Source: Bacillota bacterium
GTDB taxonomy: Bacteria > Bacillota > Clostridia > Lachnospirales > Lachnospiraceae
Reading direction: 5' to 3'
Assembly (NCBI GenBank): GCA_023395555.1
Contig: JAEWYQ010000086.1
Span: 1 to 64,000, forward strand
Length of the DNA: 64,000 bases
The position numbers and the translations under genes are program-made. This document shows positions 1-8,867 of this stretch, piece by piece; positions within the stretch are counted from its first letter, which is position 1, and each line of letters starts with the position of its first letter. The notes beneath the pieces are model-generated. The model searched no databases, was not told the DNA's origin, and saw nothing but the letters and a program-made list of their open reading frames with translations.

Positions 1-132
1 ATATGCTATAATGCATAATATGATTTTAAATTTTTTTCAAAAACTTTTTCTATTTCAGATTCGGCAAAGGTTCTCCGTTTAAAATGATAATTGCAAGGTG
101 GCTGCCTGCAAATATGAAACGGAGGTAATCAA

Positions 133-603
133 ATGAAAGCAAAACTTTTAGGCATTTTAGGTACAGGTAAGAGAAGATTGGGTGTTATTGTCCTTAGCGC
201 AGCGCTGGTGCTGGCTTTTGGAACGACCACGGCGTTTGCCGCAAACGCTGCAACCGGCGGAAAATTGGGCGAGTTGTTCAAGTTGGATAACGGCAAGGCG
301 AGTTATTCTGATGACGGCGGACAAACCTGGAATGAGGGAACGCCGGAGGACAGCGATTTCCATTATTCCCTGGATGACGGTAAGACCTGGAACGACGGAC
401 TTCCCCCGGCCGGCAGCGAAAAAACACTTGTCGTTAACGGGCAAATCCCGGATGGAGCTGAGAGCACCCATGGTATGGCCGTCAAAAATATCGATGGCAT
501 CATGCAGTATTCAATGGACGGCGGTAAGACATGGAGCAGCACGGTACCCGATGGCTACCATACCACAGTCAACCCTGACGGCAGCGTGAGCGTCGGAAGA
601 TAA
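133..603 (+). CDS. Secreted protein with three Asp-box repeats
   Basis: The 156-residue protein starts after a clear GGAGG site at the first ATG. A basic N-terminus and hydrophobic stretch at about residues 15-37, ending in AFAANA, reads as a cleavable signal peptide, so export is likely. Three S-x-D-x-G-x-x-W motifs are visible at about residues 59-66, 79-86 and 127-134; this is the Asp-box (BNR) signature found on beta-hairpin turns of sialidases and other secreted beta-propellers. Three units are too few for a propeller, so no enzyme activity can be claimed. It lies 71 bases upstream of a response regulator/kinase pair in the same direction and could be sensed by or controlled by that system (inference). 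No specific family is recognised. Confidence 0.7.
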   Translation: MKAKLLGILGTGKRRLGVIVLSAALVLAFGTTTAFAANAATGGKLGELFKLDNGKASYSDDGGQTWNEGTPEDSDFHYSLDDGKTWNDGLPPAGSEKTLVVNGQIPDGAESTHGMAVKNIDGIMQYSMDGGKTWSSTVPDGYHTTVNPDGSVSVGR

Positions 604-674
604 GACAATTGCATCAAATGGCAAAGAGGTTGTTTGGCAGCCTCTTTGCCATAAACACAGGAAAGGAATCATAT

Positions 675-1361
675 ATGCGGATACTGATGGTGGAAGATGA
701 AAAATATATAGCAAAAGCCGTAGCGGAAGTCTTAAAGAAAAACCATTATACCGTTGATTTAGCCCATGACGGGCAATATGGGCTGGACTGCGCCCTTTCC
801 AATATCTATGATATTATTATCCTTGACATCATGCTGCCTGAGCGGGACGGGCTTTCAATTTTGAAGGAGGTGCGCCGTAACCGCATTGAAACGCCTGTTA
901 TTCTATTGACAGCGAGAGGCCAGCTTGAAGATAAAGTGAAGGGCCTTGATTTGGGAGCTGACGACTATCTGGCGAAGCCATTTCACACCGATGAATTGCT
1001 GGCCCGTTTGCGTGCCCTGGGAAGACGAAAATCCAAATTGTTGAATGACGGGACGCTGATTTTCGGCGACCTGCAGCTCTTACCCCATGTTCTTATGTTG
1101 AAATGTAACGGATCTGAAAGCAAGCTTACACTGAAAGAATCGCAATTGCTGGAGCTTCTCATAGATCATAAAAACAGGATCATATCAAAGGATTTCATCA
1201 TAGAAAAAATCTGGGGCTACGAAACCGACGCTATGGACAATCATGTGGAGGCGCACATCTCTCTGCTGAGGAAAAAGCTGTTGGAAGTCCGGTCAGGGAC
1301 GATGATACGCACCATACGGGGAGCAGGCTACACATTGGTAGCAGGAGAGGATGGGAGATAG
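675..1361 (+). CDS. OmpR-family response regulator
   Basis: A DNA-binding response regulator of 228 residues. The start is placed at the ATG at 675 because AGGAAAGGA lies just before it and translation opens directly with the receiver domain (MRILMVEDE). An upstream in-frame ATG would add 22 residues with no receiver similarity. The receiver shows the acidic pocket (E7, D8), phospho-acceptor D51 and K101 of the LAKPF motif. The C-terminal half is a winged-helix effector ending in the RTIRGAGYTL motif typical of OmpR/PhoB regulators. The stop abuts the GTG start of the histidine kinase, so the two are one transcript. The stimulus and target genes cannot be read from sequence. Confidence 0.93.
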   Translation: MRILMVEDEKYIAKAVAEVLKKNHYTVDLAHDGQYGLDCALSNIYDIIILDIMLPERDGLSILKEVRRNRIETPVILLTARGQLEDKVKGLDLGADDYLAKPFHTDELLARLRALGRRKSKLLNDGTLIFGDLQLLPHVLMLKCNGSESKLTLKESQLLELLIDHKNRIISKDFIIEKIWGYETDAMDNHVEAHISLLRKKLLEVRSGTMIRTIRGAGYTLVAGEDGR

Positions 1362-2696
1362 GTGTTTAAGAAATTACGAAACAGGTTCCTTTTTCTAAAC
1401 ATGGCGATCACTTGCCTGGTGATGCTTGCCGCATTCAGCGTGGTATACCTGACAACCTATCATAATATTCAAAATGAAAATAAAAAAAAGCTGGGCGGTA
1501 TGTCAAGATCGCTTATGATCTCTTCCGAAATTGCTGCTGATCAGACGGAGACAGTGCCAGATGGATTTCCATCCAGCAAACAGGAGCGAGAGCAAGGGAA
1601 TGTGGTCAATATGGTTTCATCCGACTATACGCCTTCTTTTACTATATTTGTAGATAAGAAGGGCAGTATTACCGATATTGACACCATCCTTGATCTGCCG
1701 GAAGAAATTTATTCTAAGGCTGTCAAAATGGCCTGGCAAAAGGAAGGGCAATCGACAATCCACCTTGAGGGGCGGCTCTGGATGTACTCCATTACCCCGG
1801 CGAGCATAACCCGGATATATGAGGATGGACGCTCCGTTACCAACACCTCCGATGACAATTATCAGATTTCATTTCTGGACATTACGGATACGCAGAAGAC
1901 ATTACGGGATTTACTGATTACTTTTGTTTTTGTGGGCGTTGCCATGCTGGCGGCCATTTTCCTTATAAGCCTTTCTTTTGCTAACCGTTCCGTAGGACCC
2001 ATCGCCTCCGCATGGGAAAAGCAGCGGCAGTTCGTCGCTGACGCTTCCCATGAATTAAAAACCCCGCTTTCAATTATCACGGCAAATTACGATGCGCTCT
2101 TATCCAATGAGGAGGAAACGATCCGGAGTCAGCGAGAATGGCTGGATTATATGAAAATCGGCACTGACAGAATGGCAAAGCTGATAAACAGCCTTTTATT
2201 GCTTGCAAAAATGGAGGATGCAGATATTAAGGCGTCCAAAGTGCCTTTTGACATGAGCGATACCATTCATAAGGACATTGCATCTATGGAAGCAGCGGCA
2301 GCCGAAAAAGGACTTTCTGTATGGAAGCAGATTGGAACGGATATTGTGATCAACAGCGATCAGGAGATGATTAGTCAGGCATTTACAATTTTATTAGAAA
2401 ACGCGATCAAATACTCCGATATCAACGGGACAATTACGGTATCCTTGACAAAGAGCGGGCATAGCGTTATTTGTTCCGTGAAAAACAGCGGAAAAGGGAT
2501 TGCCAAGGAAGACCTGCCCAGAATTTTTGACCGGTTTTACCGGGCTGACAAGTCCCGTTCAGAGGATAGCGGCAGCTACGGACTTGGCCTGTCAATTGCC
2601 AAAGCAATTATAAACCGGATTGGAGGCGATATTATTGCCGATAGCATACAAAATGAATGGACCGTTTTTCAATTCACTCTCCATGATTCTATGTAA
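1362..2696 (+). CDS. Membrane sensor histidine kinase
   Basis: The 444-residue partner of the upstream regulator starts at a GTG directly after the regulator stop, with GGAGAGGATGGGAG as ribosome site. Membrane spans are at about residues 12-33 and 183-207, enclosing an extracytoplasmic sensor of about 150 residues without a recognised fold. The dimerisation and phospho-acceptor helix has H230 in SHELKTPLS. The ATPase domain has an N-box (LLENAIKYS) and a G-box near GSYGLGLSIAK. Little separates the second span from the His-helix, so a full HAMP domain seems absent. It should autophosphorylate and transfer phosphate to the adjacent OmpR-type regulator. The signal is unknown. Confidence 0.93.
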   Translation: MFKKLRNRFLFLNMAITCLVMLAAFSVVYLTTYHNIQNENKKKLGGMSRSLMISSEIAADQTETVPDGFPSSKQEREQGNVVNMVSSDYTPSFTIFVDKKGSITDIDTILDLPEEIYSKAVKMAWQKEGQSTIHLEGRLWMYSITPASITRIYEDGRSVTNTSDDNYQISFLDITDTQKTLRDLLITFVFVGVAMLAAIFLISLSFANRSVGPIASAWEKQRQFVADASHELKTPLSIITANYDALLSNEEETIRSQREWLDYMKIGTDRMAKLINSLLLLAKMEDADIKASKVPFDMSDTIHKDIASMEAAAAEKGLSVWKQIGTDIVINSDQEMISQAFTILLENAIKYSDINGTITVSLTKSGHSVICSVKNSGKGIAKEDLPRIFDRFYRADKSRSEDSGSYGLGLSIAKAIINRIGGDIIADSIQNEWTVFQFTLHDSM

Positions 2697-2722
2697 AACA
2701 ATATCAGGACGGCAGAAGGATT

Positions 2723-3745
2723 TTAAGGATGCATTTCTAATTCATCCTTAAGCCATTTCTTTATAATTTTTATTTGGCTATCATATCTTACCAGTTCTTT
2801 CACGGTTCCTGCTATTTGCTCCGCTCCAAGTACCTTCTCTTCCTCATCCGTACTTTCTATTCCTAATGCCCGTTTGAAGCTATATTCCAGCCAGCCGAGC
2901 ATACCGGCATAGCCGCTGTCAAGCACACAATCCCAATCAACGGTTTTGATATTCATATGTTCCCGGTAAGCATTGAATAATATTATAAATTTGTCTTTAT
3001 CCAGCCCGCCGTTACCGTTATCAGCCCAGTAATTTAAGACTTCCAACAGCTCCTGATATGGGTTTACATATCCCGCGGCTTCCCAATCAATGAAATATGG
3101 GATTCCTTGATCCCACATTACATTTTTGGGGTCTAAATCTCTATGGCTGATCACCATAAATTCAGACAATATAAGATTAGCGTCATTAGCACGCTTGTTC
3201 CAATGAACCAACTTATCAATCATATGGGAATAAGCATCAGCCCAGCCGGCATCTTGTTCTTTCCCTTGGTCAAAAAAATGCTGAAAGTCATAGATAACAG
3301 AAGGGTTATTGTCTTTCTTGACTTCTGGTATGGTGATGTTTAAATGATGAATTCTGCCTAAAGCATTTCCAATTGCGTAACAATTTTTGCCCAGGATAGA
3401 AGGGGGGAAAATTGATGAGCCTGCAATCCAAGGGAAGACCATATAATATTTATTGTTGAAACGCAGGATAGGATGTCCCTGGAAATTTAACGCAGCTACA
3501 ACCGGCAGATGTTTGGAAAAGGCATTTGCAATTCGTTCAGAGTTGATCATATTTTCTATTACAGCTTTTCGCTGCATGATAGAAGGATTAAGCCATTTTA
3601 CGGCATATACATTGGTTCCGGTGCTAACCTTAAACATTTTATGCAGAAGTCCGCCTGAAATAGGGAGAGGTTTTTCAATTACGGTTCCAATTTCGTAAGT
3701 AGTAAATAAATCTTTTATATCATTATAAATTACTGTGTCATTCAT
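2723..3745 (-). CDS. APH-fold phosphotransferase (kinase-like)
   Basis: A 340-residue protein of the aminoglycoside phosphotransferase/choline kinase superfamily, cytosolic. Its diagnostic parts are the Brenner motif HRDLDPKN (about residue 200), carrying the catalytic Asp and metal-binding Asn, and the DFG-equivalent FIDWEAAG about 15 residues later. An N-terminal lysine in AVKWLN fits the nucleotide-binding lobe. The substrate is not deducible: homologues phosphorylate antibiotics, small alcohols, amino acids or sugars. It is the last gene of a tight minus-strand run (Ada-AlkA, Ogt, two Nudix proteins, this gene), 15 bases from its neighbour, so a metabolite-repair role is possible (inference). 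It converges on the histidine kinase gene. Confidence 0.85.
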   Translation of the reverse strand: MNDTVIYNDIKDLFTTYEIGTVIEKPLPISGGLLHKMFKVSTGTNVYAVKWLNPSIMQRKAVIENMINSERIANAFSKHLPVVAALNFQGHPILRFNNKYYMVFPWIAGSSIFPPSILGKNCYAIGNALGRIHHLNITIPEVKKDNNPSVIYDFQHFFDQGKEQDAGWADAYSHMIDKLVHWNKRANDANLILSEFMVISHRDLDPKNVMWDQGIPYFIDWEAAGYVNPYQELLEVLNYWADNGNGGLDKDKFIILFNAYREHMNIKTVDWDCVLDSGYAGMLGWLEYSFKRALGIESTDEEEKVLGAEQIAGTVKELVRYDSQIKIIKKWLKDELEMHP

Positions 3746-3760
3746 TTTTACTCCCTCAAC

Positions 3761-4246
3761 TTATGCTATTTCTATTGGAATTACTGGTATTTTCCCAGAG
3801 GAAAGATTATTTAGTATATCAATGATATCATTTGTAAAAAACTCATCCTTTGACTGTTTTATTTCATCTACAGACCACCATCTGCCATCCAGCATTCTTT
3901 TGTTTTCACTTTCAGTCCAATTGGTATATGAGAAATCATCTCCATCGGCATAAACAAGAAAAAATCTCTCTTCACATTGAGCTGTTTCACCATTTTTTAA
4001 ATGATAGATTGGATTTCTATAATAAATTAGTCGGTAATTCCGGTTTATATGTATGCCCAGTTCTTCGAAGACTTCTCTTTCAAGTGCCATATCAAAGGAT
4101 TCCCCTTCTTCAAGCCCGCCGCCGGGAGTGATCCAAACGGTATTACTTTTGATAAAATAATCAAAATAATATTGAAATAAAAATATCTCATTCTTTTTAT
4201 TCAAAATAATAGCCCTGCTTGATTTTCTTGTAATCATACACGCCAT
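3761..4246 (-). CDS. Nudix hydrolase
   Basis: A 161-residue Nudix-fold pyrophosphohydrolase. The Nudix box is complete: GGGLEEGESFDMALEREVFEELGI, given here as key elements G-x5-E, then REVFEELGI about eight residues later, supplying the metal-binding glutamates. The protein opens with MITRKSSRAIILNKKNEIFLFQ, the usual first Nudix strand. It would hydrolyse a nucleoside diphosphate linked to some moiety; the exact substrate is not deducible. It sits between a second Nudix gene (29 bases upstream) and the APH-fold kinase (15 bases downstream) in a DNA-repair operon, which suggests pool sanitation (inference). Confidence 0.9.
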   Translation of the reverse strand: MACMITRKSSRAIILNKKNEIFLFQYYFDYFIKSNTVWITPGGGLEEGESFDMALEREVFEELGIHINRNYRLIYYRNPIYHLKNGETAQCEERFFLVYADGDDFSYTNWTESENKRMLDGRWWSVDEIKQSKDEFFTNDIIDILNNLSSGKIPVIPIEIA

Positions 4247-4275
4247 TCCTTCTTTTAGATTATCGGTGACTGGTT

Positions 4276-4782
4276 TTACATAGGTGAATTTTCTGGACTT
4301 TCAATCACTGCTTTTACCAGTTGCCATGCAATACTTCCTTCTCTTAGCTTGGACAAGGCATCTGTTAATGGTATCCATGCGACAGAATCTACTTCCTGTG
4401 AAAGGGCAAAATCAGCTTTCTTTACATTTGCCCGATAACCCAACATAAGCATGTGCTTTTTATCGTAAAAATAGCTGCGTATATATTGCAGTTCCTCGAC
4501 ATTAAGTCCGATTTCTTCCTCGATTTCCCGTATAGCTGTTTCTTCTGCATTTTCTCCCAACTGCATAATACCTGCGACGCACACATAGCTTGTGGCCGAT
4601 ACATATTGCTGTTTGATCAATGCAATTTCATTCAATTCATTCACTACCGCACAGATAACACAGGTTGAAAACATATCCCATAACGGTACCCGGCAGGCTT
4701 CACAATATGGGATCATGCCTTCATCGCCGATCTCTTTATCAATTAGTTTATTTCCACAATGTGGACAATAGATAAAATGCAT
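4276..4782 (-). CDS. Nudix hydrolase with N-terminal zinc ribbon
   Basis: The 168-residue protein has a four-cysteine zinc ribbon (CPHC near residue 6, CEAC near residue 27) followed by a Nudix domain whose box includes GENAEETAIREIEEEIGL. A zinc ribbon before a Nudix domain recalls NudC-type NADH pyrophosphatases, but the protein is much shorter than NudC and the SQPWPFPxS signature is not visible, so NADH should not be assumed as substrate. The start is the ATG preceded by GGGAGG. It lies 15 bases after the Ogt-type gene and 29 bases before another Nudix gene, inside the minus-strand repair operon. Confidence 0.88.
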   Translation of the reverse strand: MHFIYCPHCGNKLIDKEIGDEGMIPYCEACRVPLWDMFSTCVICAVVNELNEIALIKQQYVSATSYVCVAGIMQLGENAEETAIREIEEEIGLNVEELQYIRSYFYDKKHMLMLGYRANVKKADFALSQEVDSVAWIPLTDALSKLREGSIAWQLVKAVIESPENSPM

Positions 4783-4797
4783 TGTTCTCCTCCCTGT

Positions 4798-5337
4798 CTA
4801 CAGCGCTGTGCCCTTTGTGGGGACAAACAATCCGGACATGTCAGCACCCTCTAATTCGAGCAATTTTATTTTTGTATGAATGCCTCCGGCATATCCTGTC
4901 AGGCTGCCGTTGGAGCCTACAACCCGGTGACAGGGGATGATAATCGATATGGGATTATGCCCCACAGCACCGCCTACCGCTTGACTTGACATACTTTTTT
5001 TATTCATCCTTGCCGCCATCTTTTTGGCAATGTCGCCATAAGTGGCAACCTGGCCATATGGTATTTCACATAAGATATTCCATATTTGCTGACGGAACTC
5101 ACCACCGGCGGGAGCTAAGGGCAATTCTGAAATCTGGGGCTTCTCACCCGCAAAGTATCTGTCCAGCCACTTTTTTGTGGTATCGAATATTGGTAAGTCA
5201 TGGTTCTCCGGCATATCTTCCGGTATCGTGTTCCCGTGATATTTTTGCCCCTCAATCCATAAACCGGCAAGATTACTTCCGTCACAGGCAAGTGTAATTG
5301 CTCCCACAGGGGACGAATAAGTCGTTGAATAATACAT
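4798..5337 (-). CDS. ogt: Methylated-DNA--protein-cysteine methyltransferase
   Basis: A suicide repair protein that takes the alkyl group from O6-alkylguanine onto its active cysteine. The conserved PCHRVV motif is present with C136 as acceptor, preceded by the DNA-binding helix region (GQVATYGDIAK, QAVGGAVGHNP). The start is set at the ATG at 5337 because TAGGAGGT lies eight bases upstream, giving 179 residues, the normal Ogt length. A longer reading would add 14 residues that overlap the preceding gene. The ribosome site overlaps the last codons of the Ada-AlkA gene, so translation of the two is probably coupled. Together they form an alkylation-damage response. Confidence 0.95.
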   Translation of the reverse strand: MYYSTTYSSPVGAITLACDGSNLAGLWIEGQKYHGNTIPEDMPENHDLPIFDTTKKWLDRYFAGEKPQISELPLAPAGGEFRQQIWNILCEIPYGQVATYGDIAKKMAARMNKKSMSSQAVGGAVGHNPISIIIPCHRVVGSNGSLTGYAGGIHTKIKLLELEGADMSGLFVPTKGTAL

Positions 5338-5347
5338 GGTATACCTC

Positions 5348-6805
5348 CTATAGTGTGTTCCAAAGGTTGACGGTAGCATAACTGCGCCACGGACGCCATG
5401 CTTCTGCCATTTTCAATAATTCCTTTGCTGTGTAAGGCTGTAATGCTTTCTTTACACCCGCATCTGTTTCAAGGAAAGCATCAGGCCATTCCATGGCACG
5501 CATGGCGATATATTGCGCGGTCCAGCCCCCAATACCGCGGATAGTCATCAGCTTTTTCATTTCTTCTTCCGGTTGGGCGCAAAGGTCAAAATCAATTTCC
5601 CCCTGCACCAATATCCGTGCCAGTTCGTAAATGGTATTTGACCGTGAAGCGATAACACCCAGCGCACCAAGGTGATTTTCAATAGCTCCGTCCAGGGCCA
5701 ATATATCTTCGGGTAAAGGGAAGAGATGGGTCAGTCCCTCAATCCCGGTTTGTACAGGTGTGCCGTAAGTTTCAACAATCCTTGCCGCTAATGTGCTTGC
5801 AGCTTTCACGGTGATCTGCTGTCCAAGCACCGCCCGTACCGCCATTTCAAAAGCGTTGAAGCATCCCGGCACACGGGTTCCCAAAATGCAAAGGCCGGGG
5901 CGAAGGTCGTTCATTACCCGGAGTGTTTCATACACCGCGTGGGGATCGCAAGATAAGTCAAATAAATGGCGTATCCGTGCTAATACTTGCGGAAGTACAG
6001 GAAGTAAAGCTTCGCTCACGGTAACGGTCAATGCGTTCTTTTTAGGCTTGTGGCCGACCCTTACCCAACCGTATACCTGTTTTCCCTCAGCGCTTTCTAA
6101 ATGTACGGTACGCATATATTCGCCGTTTTTTACAACCTCAACACCTGTGATCGCACGCCCGGCAAGGAAGTTCAGCATCTCCTCCCAAGGATAGGGAGGT
6201 CGGTAGCCCAATGCTAAAGTAATGTTGCCGTTATGCTTTTCTTCCGAGGTACGTTTCCGCAAGGCTGTGGGCGAAAGCTTATACTGCTTTTTGAAAAGGT
6301 CATTGAAGCGGCGCAAGCTGCCAAAGCCTGCAGCCATTGCAACGTCCAGAACCGGTAAAGCTGTGTCTGTGAGCAGACTTTTAGCAAGGAGCAATCTGCA
6401 TGTTTGCAAATATTGAATTGGTGACACATGATACTCTGATGTAAAAACGCGCCGCAGATGCCGGGCAGTACAACCGAGCCTCCCGGCTATTTCCTCTAAA
6501 CTCTGCCCGCTTCCGCAATTTTTTTCTAACATTCTTGCTGCCCGGTAAACTAAATTAGCGGTAGCATCCGTAATTGAAGTACCGGGGGCAAGCTCCGGCC
6601 TGCATAAAAGGCAGGGGCGGTACCCGGCTTGTTCCGCTTCGGCCGCGGTGGGATAAAAAGTGCAGTTTTCGGCTTTCGGCTGTCTTGCCCGGCATACCGG
6701 GCGGCAGTATATTCCCGTGGATGATATTCCTACAAAAAAACGCCCGTCAAAACGAGCGTCTTTTGCCTTAAATGCCGCATATAGACCTCTATCATTATCT
6801 GGCAT
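5348..6805 (-). CDS. ada: Ada-type regulator fused to AlkA glycosylase
   Basis: A 485-residue three-part protein. Residues 1-75 form the Ada metal-binding domain with Zn ligands C34, C38, C65 and C68; C34 is the methyl-phosphotriester acceptor in Ada. Residues about 90-185 are an AraC-type double helix-turn-helix. From about 195 onward there is a 3-methyladenine DNA glycosylase with the helix-hairpin-helix GIGGWTAQYIAMRAM and the catalytic Asp in LETDAGV. It should sense DNA alkylation, activate its own operon, and excise alkylated bases. It is the first gene of the operon continuing into ogt, two Nudix genes and an APH-fold kinase. The Ada-AlkA fusion is a known Firmicute and actinobacterial arrangement. 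Confidence 0.95.
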   Translation of the reverse strand: MPDNDRGLYAAFKAKDARFDGRFFVGISSTGIYCRPVCRARQPKAENCTFYPTAAEAEQAGYRPCLLCRPELAPGTSITDATANLVYRAARMLEKNCGSGQSLEEIAGRLGCTARHLRRVFTSEYHVSPIQYLQTCRLLLAKSLLTDTALPVLDVAMAAGFGSLRRFNDLFKKQYKLSPTALRKRTSEEKHNGNITLALGYRPPYPWEEMLNFLAGRAITGVEVVKNGEYMRTVHLESAEGKQVYGWVRVGHKPKKNALTVTVSEALLPVLPQVLARIRHLFDLSCDPHAVYETLRVMNDLRPGLCILGTRVPGCFNAFEMAVRAVLGQQITVKAASTLAARIVETYGTPVQTGIEGLTHLFPLPEDILALDGAIENHLGALGVIASRSNTIYELARILVQGEIDFDLCAQPEEEMKKLMTIRGIGGWTAQYIAMRAMEWPDAFLETDAGVKKALQPYTAKELLKMAEAWRPWRSYATVNLWNTL

Positions 6806-6905
6806 GATTCGTCTCCCTCGTTTGAAGTTAACTTAATTATACCACATTTCAAGGAAATATCTCGCCATTTTCGGACATGCTTTTGCGATTTTTATGATCT
6901 CCAAA
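6806..6905 (-). promoter_or_regulatory. Promoter region of the ada operon
   Basis: Reading the minus strand, a perfect TATAAT sits at 6841-6836, about 30 bases before the ada start. No good -35 box is visible at 17 bases, as expected for an activator-dependent promoter. About 45 bases further upstream lies CGCAAAAGCA (6890-6878 region), loosely like an Ada-box A/C-rich site, but the match is too weak to assert. The GGGAG ribosome site precedes the ATG. Confidence 0.45.
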
Positions 6906-7517
6906 CTAAGATGAGGTGTTCCATTTCAATAATGCTTTCTCTTCACAAATACCGATGTAGCATTTGCTGCCTTCAAAAAAGCTTGGAGCTAAACCATAAA
7001 CAGTCATCCTGGAATGTCTTTCCAGTATAATGAAATTTGTGTTGTCTGCGGTCAGAAGAATGACAGGAGGAAAAGAACCGCCTTGTTCAAGATAACTCAC
7101 GCCATTAATAAAAGCAGAGTTTGAGACATCATATATTTCCCTGCCTTCCCGTATCGTATCTGCAGCGATTAATGGTGAGCCGGTATGTTTTGATAGCTCA
7201 TTCCAATAGCTATAATTAATATACCGTATTTTATTAATGTCTTCACAGGTACACTCGGCCAAGATCCACCTGGATAGGTAAGGGAAGTTTTCGAATAAAT
7301 GAGTGTTGTCTCCATATCCGCGGAAAATGCGCAGAACTTCTTTTCTTTTTGAGTTTTCAATTGAGCTATTTAAATCAGCATTTTCAATTAAACCGGTACC
7401 TTCTTTTTGATCATTCAATATGTCAACGATCTGGGATTGAAATCTTTTGGATTTAATTTCACCTCTAAGAAATTCTAAAATCATTTCATCTTCTGATGCT
7501 TCTCTAAGATATATCAT
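6906..7517 (-). CDS. Unknown cytosolic protein
   Basis: A 203-residue protein not assigned to a named family. It is acidic in its first third (MIYLREASEDEMILEFLRGE), with no signal peptide, membrane span or cysteine metal site. The C-terminal half reads as alternating beta strands (FPPVILLTAD, NFIILERHSRMTVYGLA, SKCYIGICE) and might be a small alpha/beta fold. The start at 7517 is supported by GGCGGGG a few bases upstream. It is probably monocistronic: ada lies 100 bases downstream with its own promoter, and 237 bases without a gene lie upstream. The coding character and length make it a likely real gene; no function is proposed. Confidence 0.7.
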   Translation of the reverse strand: MIYLREASEDEMILEFLRGEIKSKRFQSQIVDILNDQKEGTGLIENADLNSSIENSKRKEVLRIFRGYGDNTHLFENFPYLSRWILAECTCEDINKIRYINYSYWNELSKHTGSPLIAADTIREGREIYDVSNSAFINGVSYLEQGGSFPPVILLTADNTNFIILERHSRMTVYGLAPSFFEGSKCYIGICEEKALLKWNTSS

Positions 7518-7754
7518 TTATGCAGCCCCGCCTACTTATTCATACTCTTTTATGGATATCTTTACCCTATCATTGAATATTTTTTCCATTATAGCATGGA
7601 TGAAGCAGCCTGGCAAATAGTAAAGCCGAATTTTGTTTTGATCTGATAGAAGCAGCAATTCATTTGACTTCTGCGTTTTTCCAATCGGACAGGGCAGTAA
7701 TTGAGGAGGAAGGTGTTACCGGATAAGTTGCCTGAAACCATTTGCCGGAATCTC

Positions 7755-8711
7755 TTAAGGTTTCAACAGATAATTCCCCCCTTTTCTTATGGATTCTAAC
7801 TCATTTTTACTAAAAGTTCCTGCTTTATATAAATTCAAATATTCTTGTGAAACAGAAGCATTAAAGATACACAAATCATCTGTATTTATTGTTACCTTGA
7901 TGCCTGCTTCAAACAGTTTGCGAATTTGATGTTTTTTATAACTTTCACTTCTTTGAAGCATAATGTTACTGGTTGGGCAAACGTGGCAAATGATCTTATT
8001 AACTGATAAAAATCTTAAGAGAGAGGGATCTTCTACTGCATTTATTCCATGATGTATTTCGTTTAATTCCAGCTGTTCAACACATTCACGGATATGTCCG
8101 GCATTACCAAATTCGCCCGCATGTGCACGAAGTAAAAGGCGATGTTTTTTTGCAATTCTGTACATAGGTATGATATCTTCTATTTTTCTTGAATTTTCAT
8201 CTCCCTGCCAATCGACAGATTTAAAGTAGTTATAATCCAGGATATGCTCCAGCCTTTCACAATCTTGATTAATATCGCCATGCCTGAACAACACTAATTC
8301 CGGGAAAAAGTGTGTATCCGGTATGAGCTTTTGATAATCATTCATTATATGGATAAAACAATCCATTCCACCAACTTGTTCTATCTCATCTAATCCATAG
8401 CTCATGGATAAGACTTTTATAGCATCATTTTTTGCTTGGATAAACGATGCCTTGACTCTTTCTAAATACCCATTCAATCCTGTGTAATATTTCTTAATAT
8501 TATTTTCAAACCAACACTGCATTTCTTGCAAAGAATGGAAAGGAGTAGAATTCGGTATTATTGAAATCCCTTTATTAGAGGCCAGATAATCTTGACTTCC
8601 GCCTCTGCCCACATGATTATGTAAATCACTTTTTGGTACTTTACGCATCAATGATAGAGAATTACTATCAAGTGCCTCAAAAAATAGTTCTTTATCGTTT
8701 GATTTATCCAT
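7755..8711 (-). CDS. Adenosine deaminase family protein
   Basis: A 318-residue amidohydrolase-fold enzyme that would deaminate adenosine or a related aminopurine to inosine (cytosolic, purine salvage). Metal and catalytic motifs appear in the family order: DLHNHVGRG near residue 30, HAGEFGN (about 200) with catalytic Glu, HGINAVED (about 225), and TINTDDL (about 285) with the metal Asp. The length is slightly short of the usual 330-350 residues. A start at 8711 follows GAGAGG. No purine riboswitch was recognisable upstream. Relatives include adenine deaminase and AMP-deaminase-like proteins, so the exact substrate is open. It stands alone between an intergenic gap and a decayed gene remnant. 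Confidence 0.9.
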   Translation of the reverse strand: MDKSNDKELFFEALDSNSLSLMRKVPKSDLHNHVGRGGSQDYLASNKGISIIPNSTPFHSLQEMQCWFENNIKKYYTGLNGYLERVKASFIQAKNDAIKVLSMSYGLDEIEQVGGMDCFIHIMNDYQKLIPDTHFFPELVLFRHGDINQDCERLEHILDYNYFKSVDWQGDENSRKIEDIIPMYRIAKKHRLLLRAHAGEFGNAGHIRECVEQLELNEIHHGINAVEDPSLLRFLSVNKIICHVCPTSNIMLQRSESYKKHQIRKLFEAGIKVTINTDDLCIFNASVSQEYLNLYKAGTFSKNELESIRKGGNYLLKP

Positions 8712-8867
8712 TAAATACCTCTCGAAATATATAAGGGCGAGTATCCTATAATCTGCTTGAACTTATAATAATTCAAACGCATCCTAAGACCAGGCCGGGA
8801 TAGTGCATTAGCTGCCCATACAAATAAATAGGGAAAATCACTGCAATTTAAGGATTTGGTAAAAAAG

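Noticed and set aside
8712..8867. Purine riboswitch before the adenosine deaminase gene
   Set aside because: The conserved loop sequences of the purine aptamer are missing; only an imperfect TTGAA/TTCAA palindrome is present.
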